A DNA stretch of 64,000 nucleotides from contig NZ_JBFBIK010000034.1 in assembly GCF_040685555.1 (NCBI RefSeq), positions 1-64,000 on the forward strand, in the 5' to 3' direction. Positions 1 to 7,217 of this stretch are shown piece by piece (position 1 is the stretch's first letter; the number at the start of each line of letters is the position of its first letter). The position numbers and the translations under genes are program-made. The stretch is from Sphaerisporangium sp040685555. Lineage in GTDB: Bacteria; Actinomycetota; Actinomycetes; Streptosporangiales; Streptosporangiaceae. The notes beneath the pieces were generated by a model, which worked only from the letters and a program-made list of their open reading frames with translations, ran no database searches and had not been told where the DNA came from.

Positions 1-152
1 GCGCCGAGCGTGCTCGCCGCGGCACCGGCGGGAACCGTCACCGACAGCGCCGTGATCGTGCCGAGTACGCCGAGGGCACCAGCGAGCAGCATCCGGCGGG
101 GGCCACTGCGTAGTCGCCGGGGTCGATCCGGGGGGGTGGCGCTTGTGCTCAT
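1..152 (-). CDS. Secreted protein, N-terminal fragment (cut by window edge)
   Basis: The first 50 codons of a gene that leaves the window on the left. The start is the ATG at 152, with a GGAGG ribosome site about 8 bases upstream. The visible product is an Arg-rich N-terminus, then a hydrophobic stretch (MLLAGALGVLGTITALSV) and an AxA-type cleavage region, so a Sec or Tat-like signal peptide. The function cannot be read from this part. A pentose/xylan-type motif upstream (356-373) suggests, as inference only, an extracellular polysaccharide-degrading enzyme. Confidence 0.7.
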   Translation of the reverse strand, partial: MSTSATPPDRPRRLRSGPRRMLLAGALGVLGTITALSVTVPAGAAASTLG

Positions 153-355
153 GCCTGAGCCTCCACAACTGAGTCACGGAATAGCGGAAAACCGGGGCGA
201 CGCCTGCGGATCGACGCCCGGCCCCATAACCAGGAACGCACACCACGAGCACGTCGCAGACGGAGGTCCCTGCCGCCACACCACCGATCTGGCAGGGAAA
301 GACCGCCTCGGGGACTCAGTGTGGAAACCTCTCCGAAATGTGTCAAGACCGTCTT

Positions 356-373
356 GAAAGTTTCGAGAGTTCC
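356..373 (-). promoter_or_regulatory. Possible xylan/pentose-type repressor site
   Basis: GAAAGTTTC followed by GAGAGTTCC; read on the minus strand it contains CTCGAAACTTTC. This resembles the GAAACTTTCG-type motif known upstream of actinomycete xylanase and arabinosidase genes. It lies about 200 bases upstream of the secreted protein at the left edge. Single, imperfect copy, so tentative. Confidence 0.3.
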
Positions 374-1025
374 GCCTCGCGTACACGTCTCCATATGTAA
401 TGCGACATCTGCCCCGGCCTGTAGAAATGCTGCGGCGGTCTCGCCACAATGGGCCGAAACATCTCGATGAAAATTACACCCCAACGCCTTCACCAATGAG
501 GTCCGGCGACCCCCGGCAACACCAGATAAGCCGCGCCCGGCTCCCCCACTCACTGCTGGCCGCTGGGCCCCATCGGGCCCACGGCCGCAGACCGCAGATG
601 ACGGGTTCGCCGCAGGAGGTGCTAGGAGTGGTCGCCAAGTACAGGGCCCAGCCCGTCGATCCCTAGGAGCAGCTCGCCGTCGATGGCGCCAAAGACAGGA
701 GGGTTCACAAGGTGATGTTCCACCGGACGCTGTAGACCCGAGCGCCGGCGCTCGGGCGCCGCAGAACTCCGGGGTTGAGAACTGAGGAAGCTGTAACGGG
801 ACCGTTTCCGAGAACCTCGTTGGACGGGCACTTCACTGCTCCCGAGCGGTACCCCGAATCTTCTTTCACGGTGTCGGACGCTGTGCGGTCAAGCTGCCCG
901 TCGTGCTCACCGCCTGCCGAGCTATGGACCTGCGTCATGATCGCTGCCCGTTTCCAGCCCGCAGAACGCGTCACCGGTGTCGAACTCCGTCGCGACGCGG
1001 CAAGATCGCGACAGCCCTACGAAAT
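374..1025. other. Gene-poor stretch, nothing recognised
   Basis: Open frames here are short, overlap one another on both strands, lack ribosome sites and show no recognisable domain. I see no RNA gene before the terminator and tRNA that follow. Confidence 0.5.
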
Positions 1026-1061
1026 GAAAAAGACCAGCTCACGAAACATGCGAGCCGGTCT
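1026..1061 (-). terminator. Intrinsic terminator of tRNA-Arg
   Basis: On the minus strand a 10-bp stem with one mismatch (AGACCGGCTC with GAGCTGGTCT) is followed by TTTTTC, five bases past the tRNA 3' end. A textbook rho-independent terminator. Confidence 0.85.
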
Positions 1062-1066
1062 TGATC

Positions 1067-1141
1067 TGGTGCCCCCTGTAGGATTCGAACCTACGCACCC
1101 GGCTCCGGAGGCCGGTGCTCTATCCCCTGAGCTAAGGGGGC
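1067..1141 (-). tRNA. tRNA-Arg (anticodon CCG)
   Basis: Cloverleaf on the minus strand: acceptor stem GCCCCCU with AGGGGGC, D arm, anticodon stem CCGGC/GCCGG with loop CTCCGGA giving anticodon CCG (codon CGG), T arm with GGTTCGAATCC, and an encoded 3' CCA. A TAGCCT element at 1155-1160 (minus strand) can serve as -10. It stands alone, with its own terminator; no integrase or attachment-site duplication is seen next to it. Confidence 0.97.
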
Positions 1142-1257
1142 TCAACGAGTGGTAAGGCTACCAGCATCCGAGGGTCTTCGGTTACTCGGAAGCCCGCTAG
1201 CGATCAAGTACCCGGTGACGGGGTTCCGGGACACGTGATACCCCGCTAGGCATGGCG

Positions 1258-1327
1258 CACCATGCCCAGCGGCTCAACGGCGCACCATGCCCTCACCATG
1301 CCTAGCGGCTCAATGACGCACCATGCC
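1258..1327. repeat. 34-bp imperfect direct repeat, two copies
   Basis: Copies at 1258-1291 and 1294-1327 differ at a few positions and share the core CACCATGCC...AGCGGCTCAA. Further CACCATGCC fragments lie around them. They sit between the tRNA promoter and the 3' end of the NlpC/P60 gene; no function is apparent. Confidence 0.75.
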
Positions 1328-1454
1328 TCCGGGTCACAAAGCGCCTCACGGTTCACCCGACGTCTCCCGGGTCACATGACGCCGGGTTGCAGCACACCTC
1401 GCGGGTCGCACCGTGCCTCGTACAGCGGCACCATGCCTGGTCTGTGGGTGGGGT

Positions 1455-2978
1455 TCATTTGCCTGGTCGGATCGCGCCTCGGTAGCGCGAGCGGTAGTAG
1501 GCGGAGTGGGCGAAGTCGACCTTGCGCACCACGTCACCGGACTTGGGGGCGTGCACCATCACGCCGTCCTTGAGGTAGATGCCCACGTGGGTGGGATCGC
1601 CGCTGCCGCCGCCGAAGAAGACGAGATCTCCTGGCCTGAGCCGCGAGAAGGGAATCTTGGTGCCTTTGGTGAACTGGCTGCCGGTGTAGTGAGGAAGCGA
1701 GACACCTGCCCGAGCCCAGGCATAGAGCGCCAGCCCGGAACAGTCGAAGCCACCACGTGTCGCCCCCGCCCCCGACCCTCCGCCCCAGACGTACGGCGTA
1801 CCGAGCTGGCGAAGCGCGGCGGCTGCGGCGATCATCCCGGACACCGCCTGGCGCGACCGAGAGGTGGAGGCGGCATTCGCGGCCGTCGTCCCGGACACCG
1901 CCTGGCGCGACCGGGCGCGCGACCGGGCGGTGGAGCGAGTAGCCGGACCGCCTAACGGCTTGGACCTGTTGGCGACCACCTGCCCGGAAGCCCTGTCGGC
2001 GGCGCCGACGGGGAGCGCGACTCGGTCATGGACAGCTCGGTCACCCGCACCTTGGTCGCGCGCGGTTCGTTCTACGGGCGGGACCACTGTCTGGTTGCGG
2101 TGGTCGTTTCGCCTGATGTGCTCGTTGGCATTGTCGTGGACGGGGTGCTTCTTCTCGCCGGGCTTGCTGGGGTGCTCGTCGGTATGGCCCTGAGTCGGGT
2201 CTTCTTGCTGATCCCTGCGGGTCATGACCGGGGAACGTACTTCGCTGGAGGTGGAGGGACGCTGCTGGTGCTCCTCGGCAGCTGCGGGTTGGTGGATGCG
2301 GGTGAGGGCCCCGTCGTCGCCCGCGCGTCCGTCGATCTCGCTGGAGCTGAGGCCATGAGCGGGCCAAGTCCACATGCGTGCGCCCGGTGAGCCGTGTGGA
2401 TCTATCTGGTGTCCAGGTGCCCAGGGAGTGGGCCCAAAAGATCCTTTTGGTGCGAAGAGTGGTGGTTCAGAAGCTTGGCCGGAGGGACGGAGATCGCCCT
2501 GCTCAGCCGAGAGGACGGAGGGGTTCGCGTGGAGATGGGGAGTGGCGGTTTCGTCTTCGCAGATGGTGGCTACCGGGCTGCCGGCGAGGCTTCGGAGCCA
2601 GGATGAGGCGGTCTCCGACCACTGTGCCGGGACGGTCTCTTGCCAGTGGGCGGGCAGCTTGTCGGGCAGCTTCGCGGGGACCGCGTCGAGCCACCTCCTC
2701 ATCAGAGCCGGATCGAGCCGGCGCGGCAGGAAAGTGCCGAACCAGCCCGTCGGAGCGGCGTGGAACCACTGTGAGGAAGGAGTGGGGAACCGCTCTGATG
2801 AGGGAGTGTGAAGCCGGCGGACCGGGTGGAGACTTCGCGGCCCCACATGGGGTGCGAGGCCGGGAAGCCAGCGGACCTGCGCGCATCGGCTGGCGGGCAG
2901 GCGCGAAATCCCCTCGCCGGCTCCGCTGGAAAGGGCCGCCCCCGTGACGAGGACGGTGGTGACGAGCATCGTGATCAC
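1455..2978 (-). CDS. NlpC/P60 cell-wall endopeptidase, secreted
   Basis: Predicted peptidoglycan hydrolase of 507 residues acting outside the cell. The last 110 residues form an NlpC/P60 domain: nucleophile Cys in FDCSGL (about 413), His in THVGIYL (about 463) and the third polar residue in MVHAPK. The N-terminus has a short hydrophobic signal segment. The middle 300 residues are charged, low-complexity and probably disordered, and include two copies of a SRQAVSG segment, mirrored by a 26-base direct repeat in the DNA (about 1835-1860 and 1888-1913). The GTG start at 2978 has AAGGAGG seven bases upstream. The upstream region carries several DnaA-box-like sequences. The middle part drifts from any family I know, so only the C-terminal assignment is firm. 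Confidence 0.88.
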   Translation of the reverse strand: MITMLVTTVLVTGAALSSGAGEGISRLPASRCAQVRWLPGLAPHVGPRSLHPVRRLHTPSSERFPTPSSQWFHAAPTGWFGTFLPRRLDPALMRRWLDAVPAKLPDKLPAHWQETVPAQWSETASSWLRSLAGSPVATICEDETATPHLHANPSVLSAEQGDLRPSGQASEPPLFAPKGSFGPTPWAPGHQIDPHGSPGARMWTWPAHGLSSSEIDGRAGDDGALTRIHQPAAAEEHQQRPSTSSEVRSPVMTRRDQQEDPTQGHTDEHPSKPGEKKHPVHDNANEHIRRNDHRNQTVVPPVERTARDQGAGDRAVHDRVALPVGAADRASGQVVANRSKPLGGPATRSTARSRARSRQAVSGTTAANAASTSRSRQAVSGMIAAAAALRQLGTPYVWGGGSGAGATRGGFDCSGLALYAWARAGVSLPHYTGSQFTKGTKIPFSRLRPGDLVFFGGGSGDPTHVGIYLKDGVMVHAPKSGDVVRKVDFAHSAYYRSRYRGAIRPGK

Positions 2979-3061
2979 GGATGCCCTCCTTGGGCTCGAT
3001 GAAGAATCGAGGCCCCAGGATCAGTTGGCCGGGCTCAAGCCCGTCGGACCGAATTGGGTTC

Positions 3062-3166
3062 TGTGCATAACCCGAGCCTGTGGATAAGTAGTGCCCTTTC
3101 ATGTGCAACCTCTGATCTGCGGTGAGAGGAGCGTCCGAACAGCCGAGGTGTGCAGTTTGTGGATAA
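3062..3166 (-). promoter_or_regulatory. Cluster of DnaA-box-like sites
   Basis: Three 9-mers in one orientation (minus strand): TTATGCACA at 3062-3070 (one mismatch), TTATCCACA at 3079-3087 and TTATCCACA at 3158-3166. The last two equal the classical DnaA box. They lie upstream of the NlpC/P60 gene and before the response regulator. No dnaA, dnaN or other oriC-linked gene is nearby, so this is a candidate DnaA-binding or titration site and not an origin. Confidence 0.45.
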
Positions 3167-3270
3167 GCCGGTGGTGGGCCGTACCTCGGAAGGCGGTCGA
3201 GGCCGACATGGACCGCGTTGAACGCGCCAGGGTTCACGGTCAGGAGCGAGGGTCGTATCAAGACGTTGGT

Positions 3271-3382
3271 CCGGCGGCCTCGCCTCAGGAGAGAGGGTGG
3301 CGGACGGGGAAGGGGACCCGTATCGACCGGCGGCCTCGCCTCAGGAGAGAGGGTGGCGGTCGGGGAAGGGGACCCGTATCGA
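3271..3382. repeat. 56-bp tandem duplication
   Basis: Two adjoining 56-bp units (3271-3326 and 3327-3382) differ at a single base. They lie 66 bases before the start of the single-domain response regulator, in otherwise non-coding DNA. Possibly a recent duplication of a regulatory segment. Confidence 0.9.
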
Positions 3383-3447
3383 CGGGAGCTTGGGGAACTT
3401 CGGGAAAAGGCTCGCCAGACTTCGCTGTAGGGGTTAGCCTCGCGGCC

Positions 3448-3843
3448 GTGGACGAGGTTCTGGGACGCGTGCTGGTCGTGGACGACGACGAGGTAATCCG
3501 GCAGCTCATCGCCGTGAATCTCAGCCTGGAGGGCTTCCAGGTCGAGACGGCGACCGACGGGCAAGACTGCCTGGAGCGGGTGAATTCCGTTCAACCTGAC
3601 GTGATCACGCTGGACGTGATGATGCCACGCCTGGACGGTTGGATGACGGCGACGAAGCTTCGCGCAGACGAGAGCACCAAGCACATCAAGATCATGATGG
3701 TCACGGCCCGGGCCCAGGAGGACGACAAGAAAAGGGGCCTCGGGATAGGCGTCGACGCCTACCTGACCAAGCCGTTCGACCCGGCCGAGCTGATCCAGGC
3801 GGTACGGGACCTCGCCCTAGCCGCCCGTACCCCCACCGCCTGA
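3448..3843 (+). CDS. Single-domain response regulator (CheY-like)
   Basis: A 131-residue receiver domain with no output domain. It has the acidic pair in VVDDDE, the phospho-acceptor Asp in ITLDVMMPRLDG (about 54), the switch Thr in MMVTAR and the Lys in LTKPFDP. The GTG start at 3448 is preceded by TAGCCT at 3435-3440, seven bases away, so the transcript is probably leaderless; a longer frame upstream runs through the 56-bp repeats and looks non-coding. No kinase adjoins it. Orphan receivers of this kind (often annotated PilH/CheY-like) are common in filamentous actinomycetes; the partner is unknown. Confidence 0.9.
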   Translation: MDEVLGRVLVVDDDEVIRQLIAVNLSLEGFQVETATDGQDCLERVNSVQPDVITLDVMMPRLDGWMTATKLRADESTKHIKIMMVTARAQEDDKKRGLGIGVDAYLTKPFDPAELIQAVRDLALAARTPTA

Positions 3844-3973
3844 CCGGCGAACCGGAGCTGTCTCCCTCACACCCCGTTCGCAGCGGCTCCCTCGACTTGG
3901 AGCTCTTCCTCGCGGCCCGTACGCTCACAGCTCCGTCGGCATAGAACTCGGCTAGCTCGGTTCGCGAGCATGC

Positions 3974-4020
3974 GGCACACGGGCCGCCGGGTTAAGGCAC
4001 ACGGGCCACCGGGGGTTAAG
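3974..4020. repeat. 23-25 bp tandem direct repeat
   Basis: Two adjoining copies of GGCACACGGGCC followed by a CCGGG-TTAAG segment, ending over the stop codon of the LuxR-type regulator. The second copy supplies the TAA stop, so the duplication may have reshaped the 3' end of that gene. Confidence 0.7.
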
Positions 4021-4315
4021 AGGGAAGGCCTTCTTGGTGGGCGTAGGCGGCGGCTTGGGTGCGGGAGGAGACGCCCAGCTTGCCGAGGATGTTGGAGACG
4101 TGGACGCTGACGGTCTTCTGGGCGATGAAGAGCCGCTCCGCGATCTCGCGGTTGGACATGCCGGTGGCGACCAGAGCGAGCACTTCCTGCTCGCGGCTGG
4201 TCAGTGTGGTGAGGGCAGCGCCCGATGCCGAGGAGGATGCGGAAGAGACACCCGAGGAGGCGGAGCCGGCCCCGCCCGACAGATCCCCCAGCCAGCCCGA
4301 ACGGGCGATCACCAC
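4016..4315 (-). CDS. LuxR-type HTH regulator, small
   Basis: About 99 residues ending in a complete LuxR/GerE helix-turn-helix (TLTSREQEVLALVATGMSN to the GVSSRTQAA helix). The first 35 residues are a Ser/Gly-rich linker with no receiver domain. I chose the GTG at 4315 because the frame further upstream runs into the 5' end of the divergent exporter; the GTG at 4312 and an ATG at 4387 are alternatives. The 58 bases between this gene and the exporter contain the imperfect palindrome AGGGGCC-GTGAAT-GGCCCT (4332-4350), a possible binding site. It may be a fragment of a longer LuxR regulator, or control the neighbouring exporter gene. Confidence 0.7.
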   Translation of the reverse strand: MVIARSGWLGDLSGGAGSASSGVSSASSSASGAALTTLTSREQEVLALVATGMSNREIAERLFIAQKTVSVHVSNILGKLGVSSRTQAAAYAHQEGLPS

Positions 4316-4373
4316 CAGAGTGGACGTTGAAAGGGGCCGTGAATGGCCCTCTGTTTCGGATGGAAAGGGTCCT

Positions 4374-5009
4374 ATGGTCGAGGCCATGATCTCCCCCTCG
4401 ACCTTGCTGATCTTCTCCCTGGCCTCGATCGCGCTGGTCGTCGTTCCCGGCCCCAACAACCTCTACATCACCGCCAGGGGTATCTCCCAGGGCAGGGCGG
4501 CCGCGGTCGCGTCCGCCGTCGGGGTGGAGACGGGGACGCTGGTCCACATCGCCGCCGCCGCGGCCGGGCTGTCGTACCTGATCGCCAGGTCGGCGGCGGC
4601 GTTCGCCGTCGTGAAGTGGGCGGGCGCCGCCTACCTCGTCTATCTGGGGATCCGGACGCTGACCAGCGGGCGAGAGGCGACGGCCAGGACCGCCACCGGC
4701 CAGCCCCTCCACCGGATCTTCCTCGAAGGCGTGGTCGTCAACGTGCTCAACCCGAAGGTGATCCTCTTCTTCCTCGCCTTCCTCCCCCAGTTCGTGGACC
4801 CGGCGGCCGGGTCTCCCGCGCTGCAGATCGTGGTGCTGGGCATGACCCTGCTGCTGCTCGGCCTGGCCAGCGACATGGTCTACGCCGTCGGCGCGGGCAC
4901 CCTCAGCCGGTTGCTGCGTGGAAGGCAGAAGCCGCTGAGGTACTTCAGCGGCTGCGTCTACCTCGGGCTGGGCGTCGCCACCGCGCTGGCCGGCGGCCGC
5001 ACCCGCTGA
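4374..5009 (+). CDS. LysE/RhtB-family amino-acid exporter
   Basis: Inner-membrane exporter of about 211 residues with six hydrophobic segments. The family signature VVPGPNNLYITARGISQG is near the N-terminus, and the second conserved block (GVVVNVLNPKVILFFLAFLPQF) is in the middle. Family members export amino acids such as lysine, homoserine or threonine. The start is taken as the ATG at 4374, with GGAAAGGG five bases upstream; the ATG at 4386 is a credible alternative. It is divergent from the LuxR-type regulator. The substrate cannot be predicted. Confidence 0.9.
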   Translation: MVEAMISPSTLLIFSLASIALVVVPGPNNLYITARGISQGRAAAVASAVGVETGTLVHIAAAAAGLSYLIARSAAAFAVVKWAGAAYLVYLGIRTLTSGREATARTATGQPLHRIFLEGVVVNVLNPKVILFFLAFLPQFVDPAAGSPALQIVVLGMTLLLLGLASDMVYAVGAGTLSRLLRGRQKPLRYFSGCVYLGLGVATALAGGRTR

Positions 5010-5084
5010 TCAACACTGCGGTCGCACCCGCTGATCGGTCGCCGGCCGTACCAGGCGGGCGTCCGCGAGCTGAGCCGGAAGGGG

Positions 5085-5654
5085 TCAGTTTCCCCAGGTG
5101 CCGACCGTTTCGCCGGAGGTGACGGCCGCGTCCTTGATCTGCTTGTGCACGGCTCGGGCATCGCCTGCGGGCTTGATGGGGCCAGGCAGGGCGTACACGA
5201 TGAAGTGGTAGTGGTGCACGCCGCCGGGTGGGCACGGACCCGCGTACGCGGGCCTGCCGTCGCTGCCCGGCGCCACCTTGCCCGGGGCGCCGCCCTCGCC
5301 GACGCCGCTCTCGGAGACCGGGATGCCGGTCACGATCCAGTGGATGTACGACCCGCCGGGCGCGTCGGTGTCCTCGACCACGATCGCCATCTCGCGCGCC
5401 GACCCGGGGACGCCGCTCCAGGCCAGGGGAGGCGAGATGTTTTGACCTCCCTGGCCCGCGCAGGCGTACTTCTTCGGGATCGCGGCCCCATCGGCGAAGG
5501 CCGGGCTGCTCATCTTGATGCCCACCGAGGGCGAGCTGCCTCCGGCCGAGGGCGAGGCACCCTCGCCGGCGGATGAGGCGCCTTCGGACGAGCATCCCGC
5601 GAGGAGGGCCGGCAGGAGGCCGCCGCAGACCACACCGAGCTTAACGATCTTCAT
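5085..5654 (-). CDS. PEBP-like (YbhB/YbcL) lipoprotein
   Basis: A 189-residue lipoprotein: N-terminal hydrophobic segment with lipobox LLAGC (Cys at about 21), a Ser/Gly-rich spacer, then a phosphatidylethanolamine-binding-protein fold of the bacterial YbhB/YbcL type. Conserved blocks are visible: SPPLAWSGVPGSA, VVEDTDAPGG, HWIVTGIP, and GPCPPGGVHHYHF near the ligand site. It is convergent with the exporter gene. The biological ligand of bacterial PEBPs is not settled; the lipobox places this one on the outer face of the membrane. Confidence 0.92.
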   Translation of the reverse strand: MKIVKLGVVCGGLLPALLAGCSSEGASSAGEGASPSAGGSSPSVGIKMSSPAFADGAAIPKKYACAGQGGQNISPPLAWSGVPGSAREMAIVVEDTDAPGGSYIHWIVTGIPVSESGVGEGGAPGKVAPGSDGRPAYAGPCPPGGVHHYHFIVYALPGPIKPAGDARAVHKQIKDAAVTSGETVGTWGN

Positions 5655-5713
5655 CCGCCCAGGTTAACGCCAGCGAGGCCCGCGCCCCGTCGAGGACGCG
5701 GGCCACAGGCCAA

Positions 5714-7132
5714 TCAGTTGCCGAAGGTGAACCAGTTGAGGTTGACGTAGTCGGCGGGCTGCCCGCTGGAGAAGGTGATGTAGACGGTATGGGTGCCGGT
5801 GACCCCCGCGATGTTGGCCGGCACGGTGCGCCAGCTCTGCCAGCCGCCCGTGTTGCCGACGGCGAAGTCACCGATCGGCGCGGCGGTCGGGCTGTCCAGC
5901 CGCACCTGGATCAGGCCGCTGACCCCGCCCGCGGCTCCGGACGCGACCCGCGCCACGAACTGCGTGGCGGCGGACGTGCCGAACCTCACCCCGTCGAAGC
6001 GGAGCCAGTCGCCGTTGCCGATCTGCGAGACGTTCTGGCCGCCTCCGCTGTCGGTCGTGGTCTCCAGCCCGGTGCCCGACTGGGCCTGGTAGCTCTCGGC
6101 CTGGATGGTCGACCGCGCGTCGAACCCGCCGCCGGGCGGAGGCGTCGGCGTCGGCGTCGGCGAGGTGGTCGGGCCGGACCCGCTCTGCCAGACGGCGACG
6201 TAGTCGACCAGCATGGGACGTCCCGACACGGTGGCCGCCGTCGGCGTGGAACCGCCGAGCGCGTTGGGGAAGGCGCCGCCCATGGCCACGTTGAGCAGCA
6301 GGAAGTAGCCCGCGTGGCTCGTCATGTTGTTCCACGTGCCGGCGTCCATCTGGTTCTCGGCGACGCTGTGGAACTGCTGCCCGTCCACGTACCAGCGCAG
6401 CTGGTTGGGGCTGACGGCGCGGTCCCACTCGAAGCGGTAGGTGTGCATGGCCGACTGGCAGCTGGCGCCCGGACAGGGCCGGTTGGCGCCGATGCCGGTG
6501 GTCTCGTTGCACGGCCCGCCGGGGTTCACGCCGCAGTGCAGCACGCCCCACACCGCGTTGAGCCCGTTGACGTTCTCCATGATGTCGAACTCGCCGGTGC
6601 CGGGCCAGTTCCAGTAGTTGCCCCGGTACGGCGAGCCCAGCGCCCAGAAGGCCGGCCAGTAGCCGAGCGCCTCGTTCCCTGTGACGTTGGGCATCTGGAT
6701 GCGGCCCTCGATGCGCAGTACGCGCCCGGCGGCGGGCTTGAAGTCGGCCCGGCGGGTCTCGATGCGCGCGGAGGTCCACTCGCCCGAGCCGCTCTTGATC
6801 GGGGTGATGCGCAGGTTGCCCGCGCCGTCGAGGCTGAGGTTGGAGGGGCTTGCGGTGTAGTTCTGGATCTCACCGGTCCCCCAGTTGCCCGGGCCGCCGG
6901 GGTAGGCGTGGCCGGTGTCGATGATCCAGTCGGCAGACGACGGGAGCGAGCCGGCGGAGCCGTTGAAGTCGTCGCTCCACACCAGGCTCCAGCCGCCTGG
7001 AGTGGAGGGTACGGCCGCGCCGGCGGTGCCGCCGGTGGCGGTCAGCGCGATCGCGGGGAGGAGGGCCGCGCCGATGGCGGCCAGCAGGAGGCGAAGCCGG
7101 GGACGGCCTCTCGGCACTGGACCGGTGGACAT
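5714..7132 (-). CDS. GH16 endo-beta-1,3-glucanase with C-terminal CBM6
   Basis: Secreted laminarinase-type enzyme of 472 residues. Order: signal peptide (1 to about 38), GH16 catalytic domain (about 45-315) with the signature GEFDIMENVN (nucleophile E181, D183, acid/base E186), a short Pro-Thr linker (about 320-335), then a CBM6-type domain (about 340-472; IQAESYQAQSG start, DWLRFDGV and DYVNLNWFTFG end). CBM6 modules often bind beta-1,3-glucan. The start is the ATG at 7132, with GAGG six bases upstream; the ATG at 7144 has none. It lies 85 bases downstream of the GH81 gene on the same strand, with a hairpin between, so it may be expressed with GH81 by partial read-through. Confidence 0.95.
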   Translation of the reverse strand: MSTGPVPRGRPRLRLLLAAIGAALLPAIALTATGGTAGAAVPSTPGGWSLVWSDDFNGSAGSLPSSADWIIDTGHAYPGGPGNWGTGEIQNYTASPSNLSLDGAGNLRITPIKSGSGEWTSARIETRRADFKPAAGRVLRIEGRIQMPNVTGNEALGYWPAFWALGSPYRGNYWNWPGTGEFDIMENVNGLNAVWGVLHCGVNPGGPCNETTGIGANRPCPGASCQSAMHTYRFEWDRAVSPNQLRWYVDGQQFHSVAENQMDAGTWNNMTSHAGYFLLLNVAMGGAFPNALGGSTPTAATVSGRPMLVDYVAVWQSGSGPTTSPTPTPTPPPGGGFDARSTIQAESYQAQSGTGLETTTDSGGGQNVSQIGNGDWLRFDGVRFGTSAATQFVARVASGAAGGVSGLIQVRLDSPTAAPIGDFAVGNTGGWQSWRTVPANIAGVTGTHTVYITFSSGQPADYVNLNWFTFGN

Positions 7133-7181
7133 GATGAACCTCATCTCTGTGGGGGCAGATCACACACTTTCCGCGAGGACG

Positions 7182-7210
7182 GGCGCCGGCCCAGGGACCG
7201 GGCCGGCGCC
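7182..7210 (-). terminator. Hairpin between GH81 and GH16
   Basis: Perfect 11-bp stem (GGCGCCGGCCC with GGGCCGGCGCC) and a 7-base loop, eight bases past the GH81 stop. No T-run follows, as is usual in high-GC actinomycetes. It could end or attenuate GH81 transcription before GH16. Confidence 0.7.
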
Positions 7211-7217
7211 GCCACTG

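Noticed and set aside
1067..1141. tRNA-Arg as an integration site
   Set aside because: No integrase gene and no direct repeat of the tRNA 3' end is found in the window.
775..1155. Plus-strand open frame ending across the tRNA
   Set aside because: It reads through the tRNA-Arg gene and its terminator on the opposite strand; no domain or ribosome site.
2979..3200. A c-di-AMP (ydaO) riboswitch before the NlpC/P60 gene
   Set aside because: Actinobacterial cell-wall hydrolases often have one, so I looked, but the conserved core blocks of that riboswitch are not present; only short GC hairpins and DnaA-like boxes are seen.
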